Part shown: in pieces, positions 8,169-15,514 of the stretch | Position numbering within the stretch: position 1 is the first letter of the stretch | Layout: each line of letters begins with the position of its first letter | Source of the DNA: an uncultured beta proteobacterium | Lineage (GTDB): Bacteria; Pseudomonadota; Gammaproteobacteria; Burkholderiales; Rhodocyclaceae | DNA length: 50,241 nucleotides | Assembly (NCBI GenBank): GCA_903848955.1 | Contig: CAINHS010000091.1 | Coordinates: forward strand, 1 to 50,241 | Reading direction: 5' to 3' | Translations under genes and position numbers: made by a program | The notes under the pieces: model-generated | Seen by the model: only the letters and a program-made list of their open reading frames with translations | Told to the model about the DNA's origin: nothing | Database searches by the model: none

Positions 8169-8735
8169 TCAGATTTTTGTCGCGTGCTCCGGCGACTCTT
8201 CAATGAACCGCAGCGCCTCGGAAATGCTTCTGCTCACATGCTTCCTCGGCTTCGGCAAATCGAGTGCCGCGAATTCACCCCGCACCGCAAACTGACAGGC
8301 GCGGAGGAATCCGTCCGGCCCGGTAAATTGCCCCTTGGCATCGGCGCAGACAAGCCGCTTGCCCGGCACCCGCGCAATCGACAATTCCGCCGCCCGGGTG
8401 TTCTCGTCGTCGTTCCTGTCCTCGAAGGAAACCCCGACGACATGGATCTGCCTGTCCTTCAATGCGTGGCCGAGCACCGCGTCGGTCATGCCGGGGAGAT
8501 GGGCCGCCATTCCGGCTCCGGCGATGATGATATCGACATCCTGACGGGCGTGCCTCTCGCCGAGATATTCGCGCCATTCATCATGCACCCCATGAACGCT
8601 CATCGTTTCCACGCCGAGCAATTCAATGGTTCCGGCACGCGCCTGTTCGGCAAGAAATGCTATGCCGGCATGGCCCTGTTGCAGCAGGTCGTTGTCCGAT
8701 CCGACCAGAACTGCAATCCGTCGTTTTTGATTCAT
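8169..8735 (-). CDS. PurE-like (AIR carboxylase fold) protein, divergent
   Basis: A 188-residue protein beginning RRIAVLVGSDNDL and containing IIAGAGMAAHLPGMTDA, both hallmarks of the PurE/NCAIR mutase fold. The usual catalytic SAHRTP loop is replaced by SVHGVHDEW, and the C-terminal third (EDRNDDENTRAAELSIARVPGKRLVCAD) only loosely follows PurE. It is therefore unlikely to be the purine enzyme and may be one of the PurE-like accessory proteins whose substrate is unknown. The start at 8735 was preferred to an upstream in-frame one at 8771 because MNQKRRIAVLVG matches the family N-terminus. It is convergent with the lipase gene. Confidence 0.72.
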   Translation of the reverse strand: MNQKRRIAVLVGSDNDLLQQGHAGIAFLAEQARAGTIELLGVETMSVHGVHDEWREYLGERHARQDVDIIIAGAGMAAHLPGMTDAVLGHALKDRQIHVVGVSFEDRNDDENTRAAELSIARVPGKRLVCADAKGQFTGPDGFLRACQFAVRGEFAALDLPKPRKHVSRSISEALRFIEESPEHATKI

Positions 8736-8792
8736 CGCTGAAGCCCCCGAAAATTGTGTATGACCGGCCATAAATAAGAAATCATGCCGCCG

Positions 8793-10781
8793 TCAGAAGT
8801 GAATCCCGCGCATGACTTGCGCGAATGCGATTTGATCGGCCGAGGGCAGCGCCGGCTTGTCGTCGGCCTTGTTCTTCGCCGCCGATGAATCGGGGAACAT
8901 CCGGTAGGCGGTATTCATCACGATCTGCGCCACCCGCGGTGCAGCCGCGTGCAGCACCTGGCCCATCACGCCGAGGCGGGTGGCGATGCGTACCGGGCGG
9001 TGCACGATGGCATCGACGATCAGGTCGGCGGCTTCTTCCGGCGTCAGGGTCGGTACCTGATCGTAGAGCTTGGTCGGCGCAATCATCGGCGTCTTGACCA
9101 GCGGCATGTTGATGGTGGTGAACTCGATGCCGCGATCGACGAATTCCGAAGCCGCGCAGCGGGTCCAGGCATCGAGTGCGGCCTTGGAGGCGACGTAGGC
9201 GGAAAAACGCGGCGCATTGGTCAGCACGCCGATGGAGGAAATGTTGATGATGTGGCCGGCGCGCTTGCCGATCATCTTCGGCAGCAGGCCCATGGTCAGC
9301 CGCAGGGAGCCGAAGTAGTTCACCTGCATGGTGCGCTCGAAATCGTGCATGCGGTCGAAGGACGTCTCGATGCCGCGACGGATCGAACGGCCGGCGTTGT
9401 TCACCAGGATATCGACGCCGCCGTGTTCCTCGCTGATCCGGCGCACCACGGCCTCGCATTGCGCCTGGTCGGAGACGTCGGCCGAATAGGTGATCAGCGT
9501 CAGCCCTCTGGCCTTCGCTTCGGCCACGGTTTCCGCAAGCTTCTCCTGGTCGCGGGCGACGATGAGGGTGATCGCGCCGGCCTCGGCGATCTTGAAGGCG
9601 GCGGCCTTGCCGATGCCGCTGGAGCCGCCGGTGATCAGCACCACCTTGCCGCCGACCCGGCCGCGCAGGCTGCGGTCGATGAACAGGTCGGGGTCCATGC
9701 GGCGCTCCCAGTAATCCCACAACTTCCAGGCGTAGCTGTCGAGCGGCGGCACGGAAATGCCGCTGCCGGCCAGAAGCTTTTCGGTTTCCTTGCAGTCGAA
9801 GCGCGTCGGATAATTGACGAACTGCATGATGTCCTCGGGCAGGCCGAGATCCTTCATGATCGCGTTGCGGATGCGGCGCACCGGGGTCAGGGCCATCAGT
9901 GTCTTGCGCACGCTGCGCGGAATGAAGCCGAGCAGGGCGGCATTGATGCGCATCGCCATGGCCGGCGCGTGGCCGGCGCGGGCAAAGACATTGAGCACAT
10001 CGCCGACGCGCATCGGATGCGGGTCGGTGAGGTGGAAACACTTGCCGTCGAGATGCTTGCGATGGGAGATGTAGGCCAGGGCGTCGACCACGAAATCGAC
10101 CGGGACGATGTTGATGCGGCCGCCTTCGAGGCCGATGCTCGGCATCCACGGTGGCAGGATTTGGCGCATCTTCTGGATCAGCTTGAAGAAGTAGTAGGGG
10201 CCGTCGATCTTCTCCGCTTCGCCGCTGCGCGAATCGCCGACCACAACACCGGGCCGATAGACGCGCCAGGGGATCTTGCATTCTTCGCGCACGATGCGCT
10301 CCGACTCGTGCTTGGTGCCGAAGTAGGGATGGTCGAGATTTTCCGCTTCAGCGAACATGTCCTCGCGGAAGATGCCTTCGAACAGCCCGGCGGCGGCGAT
10401 CGAGCTGACATGATGGAAGCATCCGGCGTCGATCTGGCGGGCGAGTTCGACGGCGTTGCGGGTGCCATCGACGTTGGCGGCCATCTGCGCCTCGGCGCTG
10501 GCGCCCAGGTCGTAGATGGCAGCGAGATGGTAGTAATGATCGACCTTGCCCTTGAGCTTCTTCAGATCGGCTTTGCCGACGCCAAGGCAGGGCTGGCAGA
10601 GGTCGCCGACCACGGGTATGGCGCGACTCTTGTCGGCCTTCCAGTAGTCATGGAGCTTCTGCAGTCGCTCGGGCGACTTGTCGCGGGTAAGAAAATAAAC
10701 CGTGGCCGCGGGTTGCTCAAGCAATTTGGCAACCAGTCGCTTGCCGATGAATCCGGATGCCCCGGTGACGAAATAAATCAT
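8793..10781 (-). CDS. two-domain fatty acyl-CoA reductase (fatty alcohol-forming, Marinobacter Maqu_2507 type)
   Basis: The 662-residue protein joins two Rossmann domains. The N-terminal extended-SDR domain has TGASGFIG at 6-13, HHVSSIAAAGLFEG and HPYFGTKHESE (the YxxxK pair). The C-terminal classical SDR has LITGGSSGIGKA, NNAGRSIRRG and FSAYVASKAAL. From memory, length, domain order and many stretches (GIFREDMF, VDGPYYFFK, NIVPVDFVVDAL, NISSIGVLTNAPRFSAYV, YRMFPDS) agree with the 661-residue Marinobacter reductase that takes fatty acyl-CoA through the aldehyde to fatty alcohol with NADPH. A wax synthase sits 2.3 kb away. The start at 10781 has a GAGGGGACC Shine-Dalgarno. It is divergent from the phasin gene. 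Confidence 0.92.
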   Translation of the reverse strand: MIYFVTGASGFIGKRLVAKLLEQPAATVYFLTRDKSPERLQKLHDYWKADKSRAIPVVGDLCQPCLGVGKADLKKLKGKVDHYYHLAAIYDLGASAEAQMAANVDGTRNAVELARQIDAGCFHHVSSIAAAGLFEGIFREDMFAEAENLDHPYFGTKHESERIVREECKIPWRVYRPGVVVGDSRSGEAEKIDGPYYFFKLIQKMRQILPPWMPSIGLEGGRINIVPVDFVVDALAYISHRKHLDGKCFHLTDPHPMRVGDVLNVFARAGHAPAMAMRINAALLGFIPRSVRKTLMALTPVRRIRNAIMKDLGLPEDIMQFVNYPTRFDCKETEKLLAGSGISVPPLDSYAWKLWDYWERRMDPDLFIDRSLRGRVGGKVVLITGGSSGIGKAAAFKIAEAGAITLIVARDQEKLAETVAEAKARGLTLITYSADVSDQAQCEAVVRRISEEHGGVDILVNNAGRSIRRGIETSFDRMHDFERTMQVNYFGSLRLTMGLLPKMIGKRAGHIINISSIGVLTNAPRFSAYVASKAALDAWTRCAASEFVDRGIEFTTINMPLVKTPMIAPTKLYDQVPTLTPEEAADLIVDAIVHRPVRIATRLGVMGQVLHAAAPRVAQIVMNTAYRMFPDSSAAKNKADDKPALPSADQIAFAQVMRGIHF

Positions 10782-10884
10782 TGCGGTCCCCTCGATATTG
10801 TCCGACGCCTGCCGCGGCTGCGAGCCGGCGGCCTGACGCGGAATGATACAGAACCCCGGTGGCTAGAGGGGGCCGCCCATGACA

Positions 10885-10902
10885 TTAGTGTGACCTCTCT
10901 AA
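10885..10902. promoter_or_regulatory. operator-like palindrome TTAG-N10-CTAA, site 2
   Basis: TTAGTGTGACCTCTCTAA lies in the 214-base divergent region between the fatty acyl-CoA reductase (start 10781) and the phasin (start 10996). It shares 14 of 18 positions with the site at 3538-3555. Being roughly 100 bases from both starts, it could control both directions. The binding protein is unknown; the TetR-type regulator encoded at 11664 is the nearest candidate. Confidence 0.5.
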
Positions 10903-10995
10903 TCCGCATCGCTAGACTTCCTTTGGTGGCAGGCGGTGGGTCTGCCGGGGTCTCGACGGCGAGGCTTCAGGAATCACTCAATTCAGGAGATTGTC

Positions 10996-11466
10996 ATGGT
11001 AAAGAAGCTCGTGGTCAAAAAACTCAAGTCCGTCGGCCAGGATAGTCAGCTTTCCGCCACCATTCGCGAATCCGCCCAGCAAATCTGGCTGGCCGGTCTC
11101 GGTGCCTTCGCCAAGGCACAGGAAGAGGGCAACAAGGTGTTCGATGCGCTGGTTCGCCAGGGCGAGTCGATCCAGCAGAAAACCCGCAAGGTGGCCGAGG
11201 ACAAGGTGACCGAAATGGCCTCCAAGGCGACCGGCACATGGGACAAGCTTGAGCAGGTATTCGAGAATCGCGTTGCCCGCTCGCTGGGCAGCCTTGGTGT
11301 TCCGACCAAGGACGAGGTCGCGCTGCTGAGCAAACGCGTTGCCGAACTGAAGGCGGCGGTGGACAAATTGAGCGCGGCCGCAGGCAAGCCGGCAAAAGCG
11401 GCGGTTACAGCGCCCAAACCGGCACGTCGGGCGGCGCCCAAGGCGGCAGCCAAGGCCGCCAGCTGA
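10996..11466 (+). CDS. PhaI/PhaF-type granule-associated protein (phasin)
   Basis: A 156-residue phasin of the poly(hydroxyalkanoate) granule-associated family. The conserved SAQQIWLAGLGAFAKAQEEG segment is at about 28-47, followed by an amphipathic helix and a leucine-heptad stretch (VALLSKRVAELKAAVDKL). The C-terminal 28 residues are an Ala/Lys/Pro-rich tail resembling a short version of the DNA-binding histone-like tail of PhaF. Phasins coat PHA granules and sometimes wax-ester or triacylglycerol droplets. The start at 10996 follows an AGGAGA Shine-Dalgarno; an earlier in-frame start would lack one. No PHA synthase is in the window, so granule type is inferred from context. Confidence 0.9.
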   Translation: MVKKLVVKKLKSVGQDSQLSATIRESAQQIWLAGLGAFAKAQEEGNKVFDALVRQGESIQQKTRKVAEDKVTEMASKATGTWDKLEQVFENRVARSLGSLGVPTKDEVALLSKRVAELKAAVDKLSAAAGKPAKAAVTAPKPARRAAPKAAAKAAS

Positions 11467-11663
11467 CGTCGCCGGGCGCCGCCGGAGGCAGCGTGCCGGA
11501 ACAGGTCCGGGGTCGGCCGCGCTGCGTCTGTCAGATACCCCGGGTGAGCTCGGCCGGGCATTGAGGCGGAGGCAGCGGCGGCGGTACCTCTGATCGCGGA
11601 TTGATGCCGGGAGATTTGTGGGTTTCTGCTATCCTCGACGCAATAGTGGAGGCTGGCAAATTG

Positions 11664-12314
11664 ATGGATCGTAAGCCGAAGCGCCGCACGCGCGAGCGCA
11701 TTCTGGAAACTGCTCTGGTGCTGTTCAATGACTTCGGTGAGCCGAATGTCACCACGCAGCTGATTTCCGACGAGATGGGGATCAGCCCGGGCAATCTTTA
11801 CTACCATTTCCACAACAAGGACGAGATCATCGAGTCGCTCTTTGCCGATTTCGAGCGCGGCATCGAAGACACCCTGGCGGCGCCGGTAAAACGTCCGCCG
11901 AACGTGGAAGACATCTGGCTGTTTCTGCATCTGGTATTCGAGGGCATCTGGAAGTTCCGCTTTCTCTACCGCGACATCAACGAACTGCTGTCGCGCAACC
12001 GCATACTGGAGACGCACTTCAAACGCATTGTGGCGCACAAGGTGCACACTGCCGGCTTGATCTGCAAGGGGCTGGTGGCGACCGGAGACATGAAGGCGAC
12101 GCCGGCGGAGATTCAGGCGCTGGCGATCAACATGACCGTTGTCGCGACGTACTGGCTGTCGTTCGAGTTTGTCAGCGATCCGCGCAAGAAGATCGGCAGC
12201 GAGAATCTGGCGCGCGGCGCCTTTCAGGTCATGGCGCTTGCCGCGCCTTACCTGACAGGACGCTCGCGCAAGTTGTTCGATGAACTGTCGGAAAATTACC
12301 TGAAGCTTGAGTAG
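11664..12314 (+). CDS. TetR-family transcriptional regulator
   Basis: The 216-residue protein has an N-terminal TetR DNA-binding domain (about 8-55): RRTRERILETALVLFNDFG, then the recognition helix region ISPGNLYYHFHNKDEII. The C-terminal ligand domain is not recognisable by eye. TetR regulators near acyl-CoA enzymes usually sense acyl-CoAs or fatty acids and repress lipid genes. It lies between the phasin and a TPR protein on the same strand, 1.0 kb from the acyl-CoA reductase start, and is a candidate reader of the TTAG-N10-CTAA sites. The ATG at 11664 has a TGGAGG Shine-Dalgarno 11 bases upstream. Confidence 0.88.
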   Translation: MDRKPKRRTRERILETALVLFNDFGEPNVTTQLISDEMGISPGNLYYHFHNKDEIIESLFADFERGIEDTLAAPVKRPPNVEDIWLFLHLVFEGIWKFRFLYRDINELLSRNRILETHFKRIVAHKVHTAGLICKGLVATGDMKATPAEIQALAINMTVVATYWLSFEFVSDPRKKIGSENLARGAFQVMALAAPYLTGRSRKLFDELSENYLKLE

Positions 12315-12333
12315 AACGGAGAGGAGACCCATC

Positions 12334-13116
12334 GTGGCAAAATCGACCTGGCATAAATTTCCGCATGCGGACAAGGCGTTTGTTTTTGCGGGCGCGGCAC
12401 TGAAGAAGAACTGGGAGCGCCTGCATCGCGGCGACCGTGAACCCTTCCCGGCGGAGGCCGCGGTGCAGGAGGCATGGCGCCTCTATCATCAGGGCGAATT
12501 CCACAAGGCCTGCGAGGCGGGCCTGGCGGCCGGCGTCGATGGCTACAACGCGGCGAACAAGGCGACGATGATCTACGCCAATTACCTCGAGGTGGATGAA
12601 AAGCGCAAGCTGGAGCTGTTTCAGGCCGTTTCCGCGCGCTGCGAGGAACTGCAGAAGGCGCAACCGAAAAATGCCAATGCCTGGTACATCCAGGCCTATG
12701 CGCTGGGGCGCTACAGTCAGGGCATCTCGGTGCTCAAGGCCCTCACCCAGGGCTTGGGCGGCAAGATCAAGGCGGCGCTGGAGACGGCCATCAAGCTCGA
12801 CCCCAAGCATGCCGATGCGCTCATCGCGCTCGGTGCCTACCATGCCGAGGTGGTGGACAAGGTCGGCGCCATGGTCGGCAAGCTGACCTACGGCGCCAGC
12901 AAGGACGTGGCGGTGAAACACTTCGAAGCGGCGCTGAAGCTGGCGCCCGATTCGGCCATCGCCTGCATCGAGTATGCCAATGCACTGGTCATGCTGTTCG
13001 GCCAGAGCCGCATGGATGAAGCCGTCAAGCTCTACGAAAAGGCCGCCGCGGCAAAGCCGGTGGATGCCATGGAACGGCTTGACGTCGAACTGGCGAAATC
13101 CGAGCTCGAAGACTGA
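12334..13116 (+). CDS. TPR-like helical repeat protein of unknown function
   Basis: A 260-residue soluble protein. Helical pairs such as NANAWYIQAYALGRYSQGI, ALETAIKLDPKHADALIALGAYH and HFEAALKLAPDSAIACIEYANAL have the spacing of tetratricopeptide repeats, about four to five of them from residue 45 on. TPR proteins are protein-interaction scaffolds; no enzymatic motif is visible. A GTG start at 12334 is chosen because it follows a GGAGAGGAG Shine-Dalgarno, 19 bases after the TetR gene ends. It is convergent with the wax synthase gene and abuts it, with only 3 bases between the stops. Confidence 0.75.
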   Translation: MAKSTWHKFPHADKAFVFAGAALKKNWERLHRGDREPFPAEAAVQEAWRLYHQGEFHKACEAGLAAGVDGYNAANKATMIYANYLEVDEKRKLELFQAVSARCEELQKAQPKNANAWYIQAYALGRYSQGISVLKALTQGLGGKIKAALETAIKLDPKHADALIALGAYHAEVVDKVGAMVGKLTYGASKDVAVKHFEAALKLAPDSAIACIEYANALVMLFGQSRMDEAVKLYEKAAAAKPVDAMERLDVELAKSELED

Positions 13117-13119
13117 GGC

Positions 13120-14703
13120 TTAAGCCAGATTGCGGAAACGCTTCGGCACCCTTGCTGCAGGTGCCGCCGCAGGCGTTTCCGCGGCGACTGCCGGCTTGCT
13201 GCGGGCGGTCCTTGCCGCCTTCGGCTTTGCTGCGGCGCCAGCGGGTAGCGGCGGCGGCTGTTTGCCGAACAGCTGTTGTTCGACCTGCGCCGGATCAAAC
13301 GGCGCCTCCCAGTCGAGCATCAGCAATGCCAGCATCATTTTCTCGAATTCGGCGGCGAACAGCGGCGTGATGGTCTCCGGGTCCGGCACAAAATGGCGGT
13401 CGGTGATCAGGCCGAACTGGACATTGTCGGCGTAGCTCAGAATCGAGACGCCGATGCCGATGTCGCCCGATTGCGGCACCCAGAACATCACCTGATCGAG
13501 GCGCGAACCGGCCAGATACAGGGGCTGCTTCGGTCCCGGCACGTTGGTCATCACGGTGCTGGCCTTGGCGGCGAGGATGTCGAGGAACTGCTGCTGCACC
13601 ATCTTCGGTGCAATGCCGACGGCGGCGAGCAGGGCCAGCGTCAGCGGGGGCTGATACGAGCCCTTGAGTTCGTTCATGCGCTGCCGCACCAGGAACAGGC
13701 GCGCAAACGGATTGCCTTCATGCAGGGGCAGCAACAGGGTGCCGAGGCCGAAGCGGTTGCCCAGCGTGCCTTCATCCCTGGCCGAGCGCAGATTGACCGG
13801 AATCATGGCGCGGACGCCGACGTCGTGCACCGCTTCGCCCTTCTGCAGAAAATAGGCGCGCAGGGCGCCGGCCACGGCCGACAGCAGGATGTCATTGACC
13901 GAACAGCCGAGTGCCTTGCCCATCGCCTTGACTTCGCCCAGCGGAATCAGATCCGACCAGGCGACGCGCTTGATCGAGCCGGTTTTCCCCTTCAGGCTGG
14001 TGGCCGAATCGGCCGGCATGGCGAGCAACTTGGCGAGTTCGGTGAGGAGTCCGATGCCATGCCGCCCGTAGGTGGCCAAACGGTCCCGGTCGGACGCCAG
14101 GTCCAGTGCCTTGCCGCCCAGTTCGGTGCCCATGCTGAGCGCAGCGCCGAGCGCCCCGGTCAGGGTTTCGAGCAGGCCGCCGGGCAGGTCGCCGGCGTCT
14201 TCTTCCGCTTGCGCGGCGACCCGTTTTTGCGCCACGGCGTGCGGCGAAACATCGGTGAGCGAGAGGATGACTCCGACCAGCGCAATGCCGTCGGCGATGC
14301 TGTGGTGGATGCGCACCACCATCGCCGAGCCGCCGTTGTAATCCTCGATCAGATCAAAACGCCACAGGGGTTTGCCGGGGTTGAGCGGCTGCACCGCCAG
14401 TTCGCTGGCCAGTGCCTGCAATTCCTCCTTGCCGGCACCGGCCGGCAGGGTGCGGCACCTGAGGTGTGCGCCGAGATCGAAATCAGGATCGTCCTGCCAC
14501 CACGCACCGCTGACCTCTTGTACTGCGCATTGGCGGAAGCGACGGTAGCGCCCGACCAGGCGGGCTTCGACCGTATTGCGCAGCCGCTCGAGGTTCATTC
14601 GCCGGTTGAATACCATGACGCCGACGATCATCATCAGGTTGGTCGGGCGGTCCATCCGCAGCCAGGCCGTATCGACGGCCGACATTTTTTCGCGTCTTGG
14701 CAT
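13120..14703 (-). CDS. wax ester synthase / diacylglycerol acyltransferase (WS/DGAT)
   Basis: A bifunctional-type acyltransferase of 527 residues. The catalytic HHxxxDG motif is intact (H133, H134, D138, G139 in IHHSIADG). Family landmarks include MSAVDTAWLRMDRPTNLM at the start, NDILLSAVAGALR and VMTNVPGP in the second half. It esterifies acyl-CoA with a fatty alcohol (wax) or diacylglycerol (triacylglycerol) at the membrane or droplet surface. The C-terminal 40-50 residues are a Lys/Ala/Pro tail that most WS/DGATs lack. The start at 14703 has a GAGGA Shine-Dalgarno; an ATG at 14730 would begin inside the tandem repeats. Together with the acyl-CoA reductase this suggests a complete wax-ester pathway. 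Confidence 0.93.
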   Translation of the reverse strand: MPRREKMSAVDTAWLRMDRPTNLMMIVGVMVFNRRMNLERLRNTVEARLVGRYRRFRQCAVQEVSGAWWQDDPDFDLGAHLRCRTLPAGAGKEELQALASELAVQPLNPGKPLWRFDLIEDYNGGSAMVVRIHHSIADGIALVGVILSLTDVSPHAVAQKRVAAQAEEDAGDLPGGLLETLTGALGAALSMGTELGGKALDLASDRDRLATYGRHGIGLLTELAKLLAMPADSATSLKGKTGSIKRVAWSDLIPLGEVKAMGKALGCSVNDILLSAVAGALRAYFLQKGEAVHDVGVRAMIPVNLRSARDEGTLGNRFGLGTLLLPLHEGNPFARLFLVRQRMNELKGSYQPPLTLALLAAVGIAPKMVQQQFLDILAAKASTVMTNVPGPKQPLYLAGSRLDQVMFWVPQSGDIGIGVSILSYADNVQFGLITDRHFVPDPETITPLFAAEFEKMMLALLMLDWEAPFDPAQVEQQLFGKQPPPLPAGAAAKPKAARTARSKPAVAAETPAAAPAARVPKRFRNLA

Positions 14704-14727
14704 TGCGTTCGTCCTCAATGGTGAAGT

Positions 14728-14875
14728 CATATCGCCGGGATACCGTTCCCGCTTTCAGCGGAAACATATCGCTAGGATACCGTTCCCACTTTCAGTGGAA
14801 ACATATCGCGAGGATACCGTTCCCACTTTCAGTGGAAACATATCGCTAGGATACCGTTTCCACTTTCAGTGGAAA
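14728..14875. repeat. four 37-bp tandem repeats, each with an internal palindrome
   Basis: Four consecutive 37-base units begin CATATCG at 14728, 14765, 14802 and 14839; a partial fifth starts at 14876. Each unit carries a 21-base palindrome (14745-14765, 14782-14802, 14819-14839, 14856-14876) with arms of the form GTTTCCAC and GTGGAAAC around TTTCA. In unit 1 both arms change together (CCGC/GCGG instead of CCAC/GTGG), which keeps the dyad. The array fills the divergent promoter region between the wax synthase and the acyl-CoA-binding protein, and the last palindrome ends two bases before a TATAAT. A cooperative operator array is the simplest reading. Confidence 0.93.
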
Positions 14876-14877
14876 CA

Positions 14878-14883
14878 TATAAT
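14878..14883 (+). promoter_or_regulatory. -10 box (TATAAT) of the acyl-CoA-binding protein gene
   Basis: A perfect TATAAT directly follows the last repeat palindrome, 49 bases before the start codon at 14932. No good -35 is seen at 16-18 bases upstream; that position (CGTTTC/GTTTCC) lies inside the palindrome. The promoter would therefore either need an activator bound at the repeats or be blocked by a repressor bound there. Confidence 0.55.
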
Positions 14884-14931
14884 AGTCGAAGCCAAATCCC
14901 GGCGACTACCTTTGATGCTTGGAAAAACGAC

Positions 14932-15189
14932 ATGAGCGAACTCAAGAACCAGTTTGAAACAGCGGTAGCTGATTCGAAGAAACTGCCGGAGCGGCCTTCG
15001 ACCGATGTGCTGCTGCAGCTCTATGCGCTTTACAAGCAGGCTACGGATGGCGATGTGGAAGGCAAGCGCCCCGGCTTCACCGACATGATCGGTCGCGCCA
15101 AGTATGACGCCTGGGCCGCGATCAAGGGCACGGCGGGCGAGGCCGCGATGAAGAGTTACATTGAATTGGTCGGTTCGCTGAAAGCCTGA
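14932..15189 (+). CDS. acyl-CoA-binding protein (ACBP)
   Basis: An 85-residue protein, the size of a free-standing ACBP. The hallmark ligand residues are there: YALYKQAT at about 31-38, then KRPGF and AKYDAWAAIKG. ACBPs bind medium- and long-chain acyl-CoA in the cytoplasm, protect it from hydrolysis and deliver it to acyltransferases. They are universal in eukaryotes and scattered in bacteria. Here the gene is divergent from the wax synthase, sharing the 37-bp repeat array, so supply of acyl-CoA for wax or triacylglycerol synthesis is the likely role. The frame extends upstream into the promoter, but MSELKNQFE at 14932 is the natural start. Confidence 0.93.
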   Translation: MSELKNQFETAVADSKKLPERPSTDVLLQLYALYKQATDGDVEGKRPGFTDMIGRAKYDAWAAIKGTAGEAAMKSYIELVGSLKA

Positions 15190-15223
15190 TCCGCTTCAGT
15201 TCCAGCCGTTTGTCCTGTGGCCG

Positions 15224-15514
15224 CTAGGTCACAGGTCCGAAGTTCTCGTCGCAGAAGCGGTTTATTTCGTGCTCGATGCGCGGGCCCAGTGCCATGAGCA
15301 GGAAGCCGAGCTTGACCTCGATCTCGACGTCCTTCTTGCCTACCTCGATGTACCCGGAGACTCCCATGCGCTTAAAGCGCAGGGTGTTGCCTTCCCACGC
15401 ATGGTCGAGGCCGAACTCCTCGCCCAGTTCTTCGGCAATGTGTTCGGCACCCTTGCGCGCGTGCTTCAGCGTTGTTCCGTGCGGGCGGCAGACCCTGATT
15501 TCGCTCATTGTCAT
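15224..15514 (-). CDS. polyhydroxyalkanoic acid system family protein
   Basis: A 96-residue protein matching, as I recall it, the small PHA-granule-region family: [28 protein letters not shown]-type start, a central [12 protein letters not shown] strand region and an [19 protein letters not shown] end. Proteins of this family occur in PHA gene regions and are thought to affect granules; the biochemical role is unknown. Its start codon overlaps the stop of the acyl-CoA ligase upstream (ATGA at 15511-15514), so the two are translationally coupled. A second ATG at 15508 is also possible. Confidence 0.82.
   Translation of the reverse strand: MTMSEIRVCRPHGTTLKHARKGAEHIAEELGEEFGLDHAWEGNTLRFKRMGVSGYIEVGKKDVEIEVKLGFLLMALGPRIEHEINRFCDENFGPVT

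Noticed and set aside
8793-10781. Two SDR genes fused by a sequencing error
   Set aside because: The two-domain length and the linker DYWERRMDPDLFIDRSL match the known architecture of Maqu_2507-type reductases, so the fusion is genuine.
8949-11045. 698-codon open frame on the plus strand opposite the fatty acyl-CoA reductase
   Set aside because: High GC makes antisense frames stay open. Its translation is rich in Arg/Ala/Asp/His with no motif, while the minus strand encodes a clear two-domain reductase.
14728-14880. Possible CRISPR array (regular 37-bp spacing with palindromic repeat)
   Set aside because: The sequence between palindromes is the same in each unit, so there are no unique spacers; no cas gene is nearby. 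It is a plain tandem repeat.
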